Assembly (NCBI GenBank): GCA_937915145.1
Contig: CALDNT010000094.1
Coordinates: 1 to 64,000 of the forward strand
Length of the DNA: 64,000 nucleotides
Source: an uncultured Reyranella sp.
GTDB lineage: Bacteria; Pseudomonadota; Alphaproteobacteria; Reyranellales; Reyranellaceae
Reading direction: 5' to 3'
Part shown: positions 53,190 to 61,837 of the stretch, in pieces
Position numbering within the stretch: the first letter of the stretch is position 1
How the letters are laid out: every line of letters begins with the position of its first letter
Notes under the pieces: model-generated
What the model saw: only the letters and a program-made list of their open reading frames with translations
Databases searched by the model: none
What the model was told of the DNA's origin: nothing
Position numbers and translations under genes: made by a program

Positions 53190-54151
53190 CCGACCGTTAT
53201 GCGCGTCAGACGATTTTGCCCGCCGTCGGCGAAGCCGGGCAGGTGCGGCTCGCGGCGTCGTCAGTGCTTGTGGTTGGTGCAGGCGGTCTCGGCTGTCCGG
53301 TGATGCAGTATCTCGCGGGCGCGGGCGTCGGCGGCCTGGCGATCGTCGATCACGATGCGATCGAGGAGAGCAATCTTCATCGCCAGCCGCTCTATGGCAT
53401 GGCGGATATCGGCAAGCCCAAGGCCGAAGTGGCCCGTGCATCGCTACTGCGGCTCAATCCGGGCATTCGCGTCGATGCCCTGGCCGAGCGCCTGACGCCG
53501 CAGAACGCCGCGCGTCTGGTTGCCGGCGTGGATGTCGTGGTCGATGCCGCCGACAGCTTCGCCGTCACCTACATGCTGAGCGACGCCTGTCACGCGCTGG
53601 CCAAGCCGTTGGTCAGCGCCTCGGTCATCGGCACGACGGGCTATGCCGGCGCCTTCTGCGGCGGCGGCCCGAGTTACCGCGCGGTTTTTCCCGAAGTGTC
53701 GGTGGACGGTGGCACCTGTGACAGCGTCGGTGTGCTGGGCACGGCGGTAGCGGTGCTGGGCGGTCTGCAGGCCCATCTCGCATTGCACCTTCTTCTCGGC
53801 CTTGAGCCGACGGCGCTGGGGCGGGTCGTCACCTTCGACGCGCACCGAATCTCCTTCGGGGGATTCGGCTTTGCCGGCAGTCCCGAGCCGGACGCATTCG
53901 TTCCCTTCATTGCCGCCGCCGAAGTGACCGCTGCCGATCTGGTGGTTGATCTGCGCAGTCTGGCGGAGGCGCCCTTGTCGCCGTTCCCTGGCGCGCGTCG
54001 CCTGGAGGTGGACTGCATCGAAGCAGTGCTGGCCGAACCGGCAGCGGACCGCATCGTGCTGGCATGCCGCAGCGGCCAGCGTGCATTGATGGCGGCGGAC
54101 CGGCTGCGTGGGTGCGGCCGGTCGAACCTGGCGCTGGTGGCTTTGGGCTGA
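53186..54151 (+). CDS. ThiF/MoeB-type adenylyltransferase fused to a rhodanese domain
   Basis: The 321-residue protein activates ThiS (possibly also MoaD). Residues 1-~245 are an E1-like domain: GAGGLG (31-36), NLHRQ (63-67), and catalytic Cys178 in TCDSVGVLG. Residues ~249-321 form a short rhodanese domain with active-site Cys294 in LACRSGQRA, which could pass sulfur to the carrier. The zinc-binding CxxC usual near this point in MoeB/ThiF (PCYRC-like) is replaced by PSYRA (162-166), and no second CxxC is seen. It is the last gene of the riboswitch operon and converges with moaE. Confidence 0.88.
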   Translation: MTDRYARQTILPAVGEAGQVRLAASSVLVVGAGGLGCPVMQYLAGAGVGGLAIVDHDAIEESNLHRQPLYGMADIGKPKAEVARASLLRLNPGIRVDALAERLTPQNAARLVAGVDVVVDAADSFAVTYMLSDACHALAKPLVSASVIGTTGYAGAFCGGGPSYRAVFPEVSVDGGTCDSVGVLGTAVAVLGGLQAHLALHLLLGLEPTALGRVVTFDAHRISFGGFGFAGSPEPDAFVPFIAAAEVTAADLVVDLRSLAEAPLSPFPGARRLEVDCIEAVLAEPAADRIVLACRSGQRALMAADRLRGCGRSNLALVALG

Positions 54152-54164
54152 CGCCGGAACGGCG

Positions 54165-54635
54165 CTATTTCTTTGCCCAGCGCGCGGCGGCTGCGTCGTC
54201 GCCTTCGTGGGCTTCGACCCACTTCTCGCCGCTTGGCGTCTCCTCGAGTTTCCAGAACGGAGCCTTGGTCTTGAGCCAGTCGACGAGGAATTCACAGGCT
54301 TCGAAGGCCGCCTCACGATGCGGCGAGCCGACCGCCACCAGAACGATGCGGTCGCCGGCTTCCAACCGGCCGTAGCGATGCACCATCAGCGTCGCCTCCA
54401 GCGGCCAACGCCGGTGCGCTTCGGCTTCGATCTCTTCAAGGGCCTTCTCGGTCATGCCGGGATAGTGTTCGAGCGTCATGGCGTCGATGCGCTCGCGATG
54501 CAGCCCATCGCGCGTATGCATCTCGCGCACCAGGCCGACGAATACCGCCAGGCCGCCGATCTTCTTGTTGCCGGCCGAAAGTTTGTCGAGTTCGGCGCCG
54601 ACGTCGAAATCGGCTTCCTGGACGCGTATCGTCAT
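54165..54635 (-). CDS. moaE: Molybdopterin synthase catalytic subunit
   Basis: MoaE transfers sulfur from MoaD thiocarboxylate to precursor Z to form molybdopterin. The 156-residue product has AVFVGLVREMHT, LEHYPGMTEKALEEI, ATLMVHRYGRLEAGDRIVLVAVGSPHREAAFEACEFLVDWLKTKAPFWKLE (with the catalytic KT/K residues). The ATG at 54635 follows the moaD stop by four bases. The longer frame upstream overlaps moaD and is not used. The C-terminal tail is alanine rich. Confidence 0.94.
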   Translation of the reverse strand: MTIRVQEADFDVGAELDKLSAGNKKIGGLAVFVGLVREMHTRDGLHRERIDAMTLEHYPGMTEKALEEIEAEAHRRWPLEATLMVHRYGRLEAGDRIVLVAVGSPHREAAFEACEFLVDWLKTKAPFWKLEETPSGEKWVEAHEGDDAAAARWAKK

Positions 54636-54639
54636 GATC

Positions 54640-54891
54640 CTAGCCGCCGGTGAACGGCGGGAAGAAGGCGACCTCGCGGGCGTCCGCAAGGGGCGCGTCG
54701 AATGTCGCCGTGCGCTGGTCGATTGCGGCGCCGAAGGCGGCCCCCGCCGCCAGCGCCTCGGCGTGGCCGGTGCTGCGGGTACGCAGCCAGGCGACGAGAT
54801 CGCCAACCGTTCGGACATCGGCGGGTGGGATCACTTCTTCGTCCGCCACACCGACCGTGCGCTTCATCCAGGCGAAGTAGCGGATCTTCAC
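54640..54891 (-). CDS. moaD: Molybdopterin synthase sulfur carrier subunit
   Basis: This 83-residue ubiquitin-fold protein begins KIRYFAWMKRTVGVADEEVIPP and ends in FPPFTGG, the C-terminal Gly-Gly for thiocarboxylation. The GTG at 54891 has GGAG about nine bases upstream and overlaps the pgsA stop (GTGA). It works with MoaE encoded next. No other molybdenum-cofactor gene is nearby, so an activating enzyme must be elsewhere or shared with the thi cluster. Confidence 0.93.
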   Translation of the reverse strand: MKIRYFAWMKRTVGVADEEVIPPADVRTVGDLVAWLRTRSTGHAEALAAGAAFGAAIDQRTATFDAPLADAREVAFFPPFTGG

Positions 54892-55469
54892 GACGAATCT
54901 CCGGGACTGCTGGAGGTATCCTCCGCCATGTGTCGCAGGCCGGTCCGAAGATAGTCGTACCCGGTGATCAAAGTCAGAGCCGCGGCGATCCAGATCAGCC
55001 AGAGGCCGAGATCGCTGATAGTGGGTGACGCCGCGTCGCCCACCAGCAAGAAGGCGATGGCAACCATCTGCACGGCGGTTTTCCATTTTGCGAGCGCGCT
55101 GACGGGCAGGCCGACCCGCAGTTCGGCGAGGAATTCCCGCAGACCCGAGACCAGGATCTCGCGTGCCAGGATGATCATGGCTGCCAGCACATTGATTCCG
55201 CCCAGCTGACCGTTGTCGACCAGCATCAGCAGCGCCGCCGCGACCAGCAGCTTGTCGGCGATGGGATCGAGAAAGCGGCCGAGCCTCGAAATCTGGTGGT
55301 AGCGACGCGCGAAATAGCCGTCGAACCAGTCGGTTACGGCAGCGGCCACGAACAGGATCATCGACAGCCACTGTGCCCAACCGCGATCAAGCCAGAAGCA
55401 CGCGACGACCAGCGGAATGGCCGCGATCCGCGACAGGGTCAGCACGTTGGGAAGATTGAACAACATCAA
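54888..55469 (-). CDS. pgsA: CDP-diacylglycerol--glycerol-3-phosphate 3-phosphatidyltransferase
   Basis: PgsA makes phosphatidylglycerol phosphate, the first step to phosphatidylglycerol and cardiolipin. The 193-residue membrane protein has NLPNVLTLSRIAAIPLVV and the CDP-alcohol phosphotransferase signature DWFDGYFARRYHQISRLGRFLDPIADKLLV (D..DG..AR..G...D...D). About four to five helices are visible. It follows uvrC by 19 bases, a conserved alphaproteobacterial order uvrC-pgsA-moaD-moaE. Confidence 0.95.
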   Translation of the reverse strand: MMLFNLPNVLTLSRIAAIPLVVACFWLDRGWAQWLSMILFVAAAVTDWFDGYFARRYHQISRLGRFLDPIADKLLVAAALLMLVDNGQLGGINVLAAMIILAREILVSGLREFLAELRVGLPVSALAKWKTAVQMVAIAFLLVGDAASPTISDLGLWLIWIAAALTLITGYDYLRTGLRHMAEDTSSSPGDSS

Positions 55470-55488
55470 TTGGGCCTGTCATGTCACC

Positions 55489-57375
55489 TTAGCGGCCACC
55501 CCGGAAGTGGTCATGGATTTTCTGGGCGATCGTGCCCGATATGCCCGGCACCGACTTGATGTCCTCGAGCGTCGCCACGGCGACGGCGCGGGCGCTGCCG
55601 AAATGGTTGAGCAAAGCGCGCTTGCGGCCGGCACCGATCCCCGGCACTTCATCGAGCGTCGAGCGCGTAAGGTCGGCGGCGCGGCGTGCGCGATGGGTGC
55701 CGATCGCGAAGCGGTGCGCCTCGTCGCGCAGGCGTTGCAGAAAGTACAGAACGGGATCGCGCGGTTCGAGCGAGAAGGGGGGGCGCCCCGGCATGAAAAA
55801 GCGTTCGCGGCCGGCGTCGCGATCGGGCCCCTTGGCGATGGCGACCATGACGATGTCCTCCAGCCCGAGCTCGGTCGCCACCTGCCTGGCGGCCTCAAGC
55901 TGACCCTGGCCTCCGTCGATCAGCACGAGGTCCGGCCAGTGCTCCTCGTCGCGGTCGGGATTCTCCTTCAAGGCGCGGCCGAAACGGCGGCTCATGACCT
56001 CGCGCATCATGGCGAAGTCGTCGCCAGCCGCGCCCTCGGTCTTGATATTGAACTTGCGGTAGGCGCCTTTCATGAAGCCTTCGGGACCGGCCACAACCAT
56101 GGCGCCGATCGGCGCCGTCCCCTGGATGTGGCTGTTGTCATAGATCTCGATGCGTTCGGGCGGCGCGTCGAGGCCGAAGGCGCGAGCGACGCCCTCGATG
56201 AGCAGGCGTTGGGTGCCACGTTCGGCCAGCCGCCGCGCCAGGGCTTCGCGGGCATTGGACACTGCCTGGTCGAGGGCATCCTTCTGGTCGCCGCGCTTGG
56301 GATGGCGAATCTCGACCTTGTGCGCGGCGCTTATCGCCAATGCGCTTTCCAGCAGCTCGCGCTCCGCAACGTCGTGACTGGTCAGGATCAGCCGGGGCGC
56401 CGGCCGCGACTCGTAGAACTGGCCGACGAAGGCCGAAAGGACGGCGGCTTCGTCGAGTTCGCGGGCATGGCTCGGGAAATAGGCCCGGTTGCCCAGATTC
56501 TGGCCGGCACGCAGGAAGAACACCTGTATGCACACTTGGCCGCCATCGGCGTGGGCGGCGAAGATATCGGCTTCGTCGATCGAGGGCAGGCTGATCGACT
56601 GATGCGACTGGATCTGCGTCAGCGCCCGGATGCGGTCGCGCAGCACGGCGGCGCTTTCGAAGTCGAGATCGCCCGACGCCTGCTCCATGCGTTGGGACAG
56701 GGCCTGCTGGATTTCGTGATTGCGGCCGCCCAGGAAGCCGCGCACTTCGTTGACGATGGTGGCGTACTCCGCCTTGTCGATGCGGCCGACGCACGGCGCT
56801 GTGCAGCGCTTGATCTGGTACTGCAGACAGGGCCGGGTGCGCGCGGCGAACACGCTGTCGGAACAGGACCTTAACGGGAAGGCGCGCTGCAGGGCGTAAA
56901 GCGTGCGGTTGACCGCAGTGGCCGACGCGAATGGGCCAAAATACTCGTTGTTGGATTCGCGTGCGCCGCGATGCTTGGCGAGCTGCGGCCATTCGGTATT
57001 CTGGCGGATGACGATATAGGGGAACGACTTGTCGTCGCGCAGCAGCACGTTGAAGCGCGGCCGGAAGCGCTTGATCAGGTTGTTCTCGAGCAACAGCGCT
57101 TCGGCTTCGCTGTTGGTGACGGCGAATTCCATCGTGGTGGTCGCCGAAACCATGCGCATCAGGCGGGTCACCAGCCGGGTCGGCTGGGTGTAGGCGGCGA
57201 CACGGCTGCGCAGCGAGCGCGCCTTGCCGACATAGAGCACCTCGCCGTCGGCGGCGATCATGCGGTAGACCCCGGGCTTGCGCGGCAGGGTGCGCACGAA
57301 TTCGGCGATGATCCGCATGCCGTCGGCAAGCGAGCCATCGCTCGGTTTCTGGTCGGTGTCAGTTTCGTTGGTCAC
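55489..57375 (-). CDS. uvrC: Excinuclease ABC subunit C
   Basis: UvrC makes both incisions around DNA damage bound by UvrB. The product has the GIY-YIG nuclease start (KPGVYRMIAADGEVLYVGKARSLRSRV) and the UvrB-binding UVR domain. The C-terminal RNase H-like nuclease contains LVLIDGGQGQL, followed by the tandem helix-hairpin-helix PGIGAGRKRALLNHFGSARAV. The start is uncertain: this GTG gives 628 residues, a TTG at 57426 gives 645, and an ATG at 57318 would be shorter. Confidence 0.93.
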   Translation of the reverse strand: MTNETDTDQKPSDGSLADGMRIIAEFVRTLPRKPGVYRMIAADGEVLYVGKARSLRSRVAAYTQPTRLVTRLMRMVSATTTMEFAVTNSEAEALLLENNLIKRFRPRFNVLLRDDKSFPYIVIRQNTEWPQLAKHRGARESNNEYFGPFASATAVNRTLYALQRAFPLRSCSDSVFAARTRPCLQYQIKRCTAPCVGRIDKAEYATIVNEVRGFLGGRNHEIQQALSQRMEQASGDLDFESAAVLRDRIRALTQIQSHQSISLPSIDEADIFAAHADGGQVCIQVFFLRAGQNLGNRAYFPSHARELDEAAVLSAFVGQFYESRPAPRLILTSHDVAERELLESALAISAAHKVEIRHPKRGDQKDALDQAVSNAREALARRLAERGTQRLLIEGVARAFGLDAPPERIEIYDNSHIQGTAPIGAMVVAGPEGFMKGAYRKFNIKTEGAAGDDFAMMREVMSRRFGRALKENPDRDEEHWPDLVLIDGGQGQLEAARQVATELGLEDIVMVAIAKGPDRDAGRERFFMPGRPPFSLEPRDPVLYFLQRLRDEAHRFAIGTHRARRAADLTRSTLDEVPGIGAGRKRALLNHFGSARAVAVATLEDIKSVPGISGTIAQKIHDHFRGGR

Positions 57376-57669
57376 AGGGCCTGCCGGATGGGCGCGCACA
57401 ATGGGTCGGCCGTTGCCAGCCGACAAGACGGCAAGAGCATGTGGGAAAGTCTGTGCAGAAACCTAGTGTCTGCCCAATGTTACGCCAATGTCATGCTGTT
57501 GACTCAATGCAAAGGCGGTGTCAGTCGGGCGCCAAAGTCTGATTAGTGCTCTGTAATATATAGGTTATTCGGATAAATTCCACCCGACAAAACAAGCTGG
57601 CTGCGGCAGACGTTCATGATTCAGTCCGATCGTCTGCCGCGCTTCGGTTTGTGGATAAATTAGGTCGCT

Positions 57670-58395
57670 TTACAGTACCGACAGCATGCGCCCTACCAAG
57701 GGGTGGCGAACGACATCCTGGTCGGTAAGACGCACCACCGCGACATCGTCGAGTCCTTCCAGTTTCTTGCCGATCGGGCCCAGGCCGGAGAGTTCAGGCA
57801 GCAGGTCGGTCTGGTCGGGGTCGCCAGTCATTACCATGGTCGAATGCCAGCCCAGTCGGGTCAGCAGCATCTTGAGCTGGCCGTAGGTGCAGTTCTGTGC
57901 CTCGTCGATCAGCACGAAACTGTTGTTGAGGGTGCGGCCACGCATGAATGCCACCGGAGCGATTTCGATTGTCCCGTCGTCGAGAAGCTGACGCAGACGC
58001 TTGGCTCCCAACCGGTCGTTCAGTGCATCCCACAGGGGCCGCAGGTAAGGATCGAGCTTTTCGCGCATGTCGCCCGGCAGAAAGCCCAGATTTTCACCAG
58101 CCTCGACCGCCGGCCGCGATAGCACGATGCGCGAAACAGTGCCGGCGTCGAGAGCTTCGACGGCGGCAGAGATCGCCAGATAGGTCTTGCCGGTGCCGGC
58201 CGGACCGAGAGCGACGGTCAGGGGGTTGGTTTCAATGGCCTCCATCAGTATGCGTTGATTCTCACTGCGCGGTCGAATTTTTCGGACGTAGCTTTGATCC
58301 CTTTCGATGACCGGAGTCTTGTCGAAGACGACATTGTGAATACGGGCGCCATCGATGGCGTGCAGCTTGGCGCGGCGTGCGGCGCGTTTTGCCAT
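57670..58395 (-). CDS. phoH: PhoH family protein
   Basis: The 241-residue P-loop ATPase has Walker A GPAGTGKTY (64-72), VLSRPAVEAGENLGFLPGDMREKLDPYLRPLWDAL, and Walker B FVLIDEAQNCTYGQLKML; TGDPDQTDLLP follows. PhoH proteins are predicted ATPases linked to phosphate starvation and RNA metabolism. This copy is not adjacent to ybeY/miaB, so it resembles the stand-alone PhoH rather than the YbeZ form. The ATG at 58395 lies ~44 bases after a strong intrinsic terminator, implying regulation by transcript termination or a separate promoter. Confidence 0.88.
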   Translation of the reverse strand: MAKRAARRAKLHAIDGARIHNVVFDKTPVIERDQSYVRKIRPRSENQRILMEAIETNPLTVALGPAGTGKTYLAISAAVEALDAGTVSRIVLSRPAVEAGENLGFLPGDMREKLDPYLRPLWDALNDRLGAKRLRQLLDDGTIEIAPVAFMRGRTLNNSFVLIDEAQNCTYGQLKMLLTRLGWHSTMVMTGDPDQTDLLPELSGLGPIGKKLEGLDDVAVVRLTDQDVVRHPLVGRMLSVL

Positions 58396-58714
58396 TTGCG
58401 TACTCCGGAAGCATGGACAGAGGAACGGAGCCGGTCGCCAAAAAAAATGCCCCCGCAAGCGGAGGCATCGACGATCGGCAGTACGGAAGGTGCGGCTTGG
58501 AGGCACGCGGCGAGCGATTGGCCGGTGATCCAGACTCCGTCGGGGCGTAAAGTCCGTGGACGGATAAGCAACCTCCTTCAGCTACTGTCGAAAGCCTACT
58601 CCGAACATAAGGGGGCGACCACCACATTTATGGCTCGCAACCCAAATTTCACACTATGGGGAGGGGCCGGAGCTGCCTGGGTAATCCGGAAGAAGAGGGA
58701 CCGGCGAAGGCGCA
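58396..58714 (-). other. 319-bp upstream region of phoH, possible structured leader or small RNA
   Basis: No protein gene is supported; frames on the minus strand (e.g. a TTG start at 58571) show no family resemblance and run through the terminator. The minus strand carries GGAGG...GCCTCC and CCGTC...GACGG complementary segments between ~58640 and 58470, followed by the terminator at 58440-58467. It could be the leader of phoH or an independent small RNA. It was not recognised as 6S RNA or a known riboswitch. Confidence 0.4.
58439..58467 (-). terminator. Intrinsic terminator 44 bases upstream of phoH
   Basis: On the minus strand TGCCTCCGC and GCGGGGGCA (one G-U-type mismatch) pair across the short loop, followed directly by eight T residues (plus-strand A at 58440-58447). 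This is a strong Rho-independent signal for transcripts coming from above 58470 towards phoH. Confidence 0.85.
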
Positions 58715-58978
58715 TCAGCGAGAGCAGATCAACGGCAGTTTTGAGATCAGCTCGATCGAGCATGTCGCCTCGGGAAACAATGCCCACACGGCGCAGAGGA
58801 CAAACACCGCGAACAGGACCGGCTTCATGATGCGCAGGACGGCGGGTACCACGACGCGAAGTGCACAATAGGCGACAACCAACGCCACCGCGATCGCCAG
58901 AACGCGATATTCGGACGACCAGGCCTCCCAGGAGGCGCTCAAATTGGCCCGCGCGGCCAGCTCCTTCAGATAGTCCAT
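58715..58978 (-). CDS. Hypothetical small membrane protein
   Basis: The 87-residue product (from MDYLKELAARANLSASWEAW) has two strong hydrophobic segments (residues ~28-47 and ~53-72). They surround PAVLRIMK and are followed by a cysteine-containing tail (EATCSIELISKLPLICSR). No family is recognised. It lies between the tRNA-Ala terminator and the phoH leader on the same strand. The start was taken at the second methionine because the first would lie in the tRNA terminator region. Confidence 0.5.
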   Translation of the reverse strand: MDYLKELAARANLSASWEAWSSEYRVLAIAVALVVAYCALRVVVPAVLRIMKPVLFAVFVLCAVWALFPEATCSIELISKLPLICSR

Positions 58979-59009
58979 GCCGCCGCTTTCATCTCGTCGA
59001 CTGCCGCAC

Positions 59010-59045
59010 AATCAAAGGGCCCGGCCGTTGCCGGCCGGGCCCTTG
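59010..59045 (-). terminator. Intrinsic terminator after tRNA-Ala
   Basis: On the minus strand GGGCCCGGCCG and its complement form an eleven-pair stem around a short GCAA-type loop, followed by TTTGATT. It starts about nine bases after the CCA end of the tRNA gene. Confidence 0.85.
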
Positions 59046-59051
59046 TTTAGT

Positions 59052-59127
59052 TGGTGGAGCCAAACGGGATCGAACCGTTGACCTCTACAATGCCATCGTA
59101 GCGCTCTCCCAGCTGAGCTATGGCCCC
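59052..59127 (-). tRNA. tRNA-Ala (anticodon GGC)
   Basis: The 76-base minus-strand sequence folds into a full cloverleaf. The acceptor stem GGGGCCA pairs with TGGCTCC and contains the G3-U70 pair that marks alanine tRNA. The D arm is GCTCAGCTGGGAGAGC and the anticodon loop ATGGCAT has anticodon GGC. The T arm contains GGTTCGATCC, and CCA is encoded. Confidence 0.97.
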
Positions 59128-59183
59128 GAAATCCTGGGTCGCGGCGCGAGGTATAATTCCTGCTCCGCGGACTGGCAATAGGC

Positions 59184-59549
59184 CTAGCGGTCGCCTTCGC
59201 CCTTGTCGTCTTCGACCTCGACTTCGATGTCGTCGGTGTCGTCGGCGAGATCGTCCTCTTCCAGCGCGTCGTCGCCCTCCGGGTCGACCAGTTCGTCACC
59301 GGCCAATGCTGCGTCGTCGGCCTTTTTCTTGGCCGCCGCCTTGGCGAGCGCCGCTGCCGCCGCCGATGCCGCAGCGGTCGCAGCCGCTGCCGCTGCTGCC
59401 GCGCCACGGCCGCGCCGAACCTTCACGAAATCCTCTCGATCATGCTCCCGGCCGCACTTGGGGCATTTCATCGGGCTCTTGTTGAGATCGTAGAAGCGCG
59501 CCGCACAGCTCTGGCAGGTGCGCTTGGTGCCCCAGGTCGCCTTGACCAC
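59184..59549 (-). CDS. TIGR02300 family protein (FYDLN acid domain)
   Basis: This 121-residue alphaproteobacterial protein is recognised by its start [32 protein letters not shown], a four-cysteine zinc-ribbon-like motif around FYDLN. A central poly-alanine tract (~45-70) and a strongly acidic C-terminus ([23 protein letters not shown]...) follow. The GTG at 59549 is preceded by GGGAGA. Function is unknown. It is divergent from aroA and lies just upstream of tRNA-Ala, a common alphaproteobacterial neighbourhood. Confidence 0.9.
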   Translation of the reverse strand: MVKATWGTKRTCQSCAARFYDLNKSPMKCPKCGREHDREDFVKVRRGRGAAAAAAAATAAASAAAAALAKAAAKKKADDAALAGDELVDPEGDDALEEDDLADDTDDIEVEVEDDKGEGDR

Positions 59550-59714
59550 GCTGAATCTCCCGAAATTCTGCTGAATTCGGCCGAATCGGCCGTGAGGGAG
59601 CGCGTATGTCATGCGTCTTTCACCCTGTCAAAACCAAATTCCGGCATGCTACGACGGCGCCGCGCCGCATTGGCGCCGCCGCTGGAGGAGAGTGTCCTGT
59701 CCGCAACAGCCACA

Positions 59715-61040
59715 ATGGCCAAGCTGATCGCCCGTCCGGTCGCCCGATTGCACGGTCGCGTCCGGGCGCCGGGCGACAAATCGATCTCGCATCGTGCCCT
59801 GATGTTCGGTGCCTTGGCGCTGGGCGAAACCAGGGTCAGCGGCCTGCTCGAAGGCGAGGACGTGCTTGCCACCGTCGCGGCGTTACGGGCGCTGGGAGCC
59901 GAAGTCGAACACCAGGGCCCCGGGTTGTGGCAGGTCCGCGGCTTCGGCGTGGGGGGCGGCCGCGAACCGGGCAATATCCTGGACCTCGGTAATTCCGGTA
60001 CCGCGGCGCGACTGCTGTCGGGAATTCTTGCCAGTCATCCGTTCACCAGTTTCATGACCGGCGACGCCTCGCTCCGGGGACGGCCGATGCAGCGCGTCAT
60101 CGAGCCGCTGTCGCACATGGGCGCACGCTTTCACGGACGCGAAGGCGGGCGCATGCCACTCGCCATCATCGGTACCGACGAAATGGTGCCGATCGAATAC
60201 CGCCTGCCCGTCGCGTCGGCGCAGGTGAAAAGTGCCATCCTGCTGGCCGGCCTCAACACCGCCGGCGAAACCACGGTGATCGAGCCTGAGGCGACGCGCG
60301 ATCATACCGAAAGGATGTTGCGCCATTTCGGCGCCGAGGTTCGCGTCGGCCCGGCCGAAGGTGGTGGCAAGCGCATCACGGTTGTTGGCTGGCCTGAACT
60401 GCGCGGACGCGACATCGTGGTGCCGGGCGATCCGTCGTCGGCGGCCTTCGCCGTGGTCGCAGCGGCGATCCGGCCGGGCAGCGACGTCACCGTGGAGAAT
60501 GTCGGGGTCAATCCGCTGCGGGCAGGACTCTATGAGACCCTGCGCGAGATGGGCGCGGATATCGCCTTCGAAAACGCACGCGACGTCGGCGGTGAGCCGG
60601 TGGCCGACCTGCATGTCAAAGGCGGCGGGCTGAAAGGCGTCGAGGTGCCGGCCCATCGCGCACCCTCGATGATCGACGAATATCCGATCCTCGCCATGGC
60701 CGCTGCCTGTGCCGAGGGCTCGACGCATATGCTGGGCCTCGCGGAATTGCGCGCCAAGGAAAGCGACCGCTTGGCCAGCGTGGCGGCCGGGCTGGCGGCC
60801 AACGGGGTGCGCCACGAAATGGGAGCCGACACCCTGGTCGTTCATGGCACGGGCGCTGCGCCGGCCGGCGGCGGTGTGGTCAAGGCGCATCTCGACCATC
60901 GCATCGCCATGTCGTTCCTGGTGTTGGGCCTTGCTGCCCGCGAGCCGGTGGCAATCGATGATGGCTCGCCGATCGACACCAGCTTCCCGGGGTTTGCCGC
61001 CCTCATCAACGGGCTCGGCGGCAAGGTCGGGCCAGCATGA
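59715..61040 (+). CDS. aroA: 3-phosphoshikimate 1-carboxyvinyltransferase (EPSP synthase)
   Basis: AroA joins phosphoenolpyruvate to shikimate-3-phosphate in aromatic amino acid synthesis. The 441-residue product is of the alphaproteobacterial (CP4-like) group: [88 protein letters not shown] and [13 protein letters not shown]. In the PEP-site loop [11 protein letters not shown] a glycine stands where the CP4 enzyme has alanine. It is followed by cmk after ten bases. Confidence 0.96.
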   Translation: MAKLIARPVARLHGRVRAPGDKSISHRALMFGALALGETRVSGLLEGEDVLATVAALRALGAEVEHQGPGLWQVRGFGVGGGREPGNILDLGNSGTAARLLSGILASHPFTSFMTGDASLRGRPMQRVIEPLSHMGARFHGREGGRMPLAIIGTDEMVPIEYRLPVASAQVKSAILLAGLNTAGETTVIEPEATRDHTERMLRHFGAEVRVGPAEGGGKRITVVGWPELRGRDIVVPGDPSSAAFAVVAAAIRPGSDVTVENVGVNPLRAGLYETLREMGADIAFENARDVGGEPVADLHVKGGGLKGVEVPAHRAPSMIDEYPILAMAAACAEGSTHMLGLAELRAKESDRLASVAAGLAANGVRHEMGADTLVVHGTGAAPAGGGVVKAHLDHRIAMSFLVLGLAAREPVAIDDGSPIDTSFPGFAALINGLGGKVGPA

Positions 61041-61050
61041 GCGGCCGGAC

Positions 61051-61683
61051 GTGAACGGCCCGTTGGTCATCGCCATCGACGGGCCTTCGGCGGCCGGCAA
61101 GGGTACGCTGGCGCGTCGGCTCGCCGCCCATTTCCAGCTGCCTCACCTCGATACCGGACTGCTCTATCGGGCAGTTGGCCTGAAGGCCGAAAAAAGCGGC
61201 CGGCCGGCCGGCGAAATCGCCATCAGTCTGCAGTTGTCGGATCTGGCCGACCCCGACCTCAGAACCGACCGTGCAGGCCAGGCGGCCTCGAAGGTGGCAG
61301 CACTTCCGGAAATTCGCGCCAACCTGTTGAAGTTCCAGAAGAAATTTGCATCCCAAACGTCCGGCGCAGTGCTTGACGGGCGTGACATCGGCACCGTCAT
61401 TTGTCCCGATGCACCGGTTAAGCTGTTTGTGACGGCAAGTTCCGATGCCCGAGCCGAGCGCCGGTACCAGGAGTTGCGCGCGCTGGGGCTCGACACTATA
61501 AAACCGCGCGTTCTTGCCGAGATGGCGGAGCGGGACCGTCGCGACAGCGAACGGGCGGCTGCACCACTTAGAGCCGCGCCCGATGCTTTCCTTCTCGATA
61601 CCAGCGACATGGATGCCGACGCGGCGTTTGCCGCCGCCTTGGCGTTTATCGAGCGCAAGGGCTTTCGATCCTCCGGGCCGTAA
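61051..61683 (+). CDS. cmk: Cytidylate kinase
   Basis: Cmk phosphorylates CMP and dCMP with ATP. The 210-residue kinase has the P-loop IDGPSAAGKGTLARRLA, HLDTGLLYRAVGL, and LDGRDIGTVICPDAPVKLFVTASSDARAERRYQEL. ERDRRDSERAAAPL forms the lid. The GTG at 61051 follows the aroA stop by ten bases. The order aroA-cmk-rpsA is conserved in proteobacteria. Confidence 0.95.
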   Translation: MNGPLVIAIDGPSAAGKGTLARRLAAHFQLPHLDTGLLYRAVGLKAEKSGRPAGEIAISLQLSDLADPDLRTDRAGQAASKVAALPEIRANLLKFQKKFASQTSGAVLDGRDIGTVICPDAPVKLFVTASSDARAERRYQELRALGLDTIKPRVLAEMAERDRRDSERAAAPLRAAPDAFLLDTSDMDADAAFAAALAFIERKGFRSSGP

Positions 61684-61837
61684 GTCGCCGCCGGCGGATC
61701 GAAGACAACAAGCGGTGATTGCGAACGGGCGTGTCGTCCGGGCGTCGGTGTTTCAGAGGCAGTGGATCCGCCGGACTTAACCGGTTGGCCGACGGGCAGC
61801 AGTGCTCGCCCGGGATCGATGATGGAAGAGGTACTGA

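Noticed and set aside
58245..58571. A 108-codon minus-strand frame through the phoH terminator
   Set aside because: The TTG start has GGAGG only one base away, the frame reads through a strong terminator into phoH out of frame, and no family is recognised.
58440..58640. 6S RNA (ssrS) upstream of phoH
   Set aside because: Length and terminator would fit, but I could not lay out the long rod with central bubble from the complementary segments. It is kept only as a possible unknown RNA.
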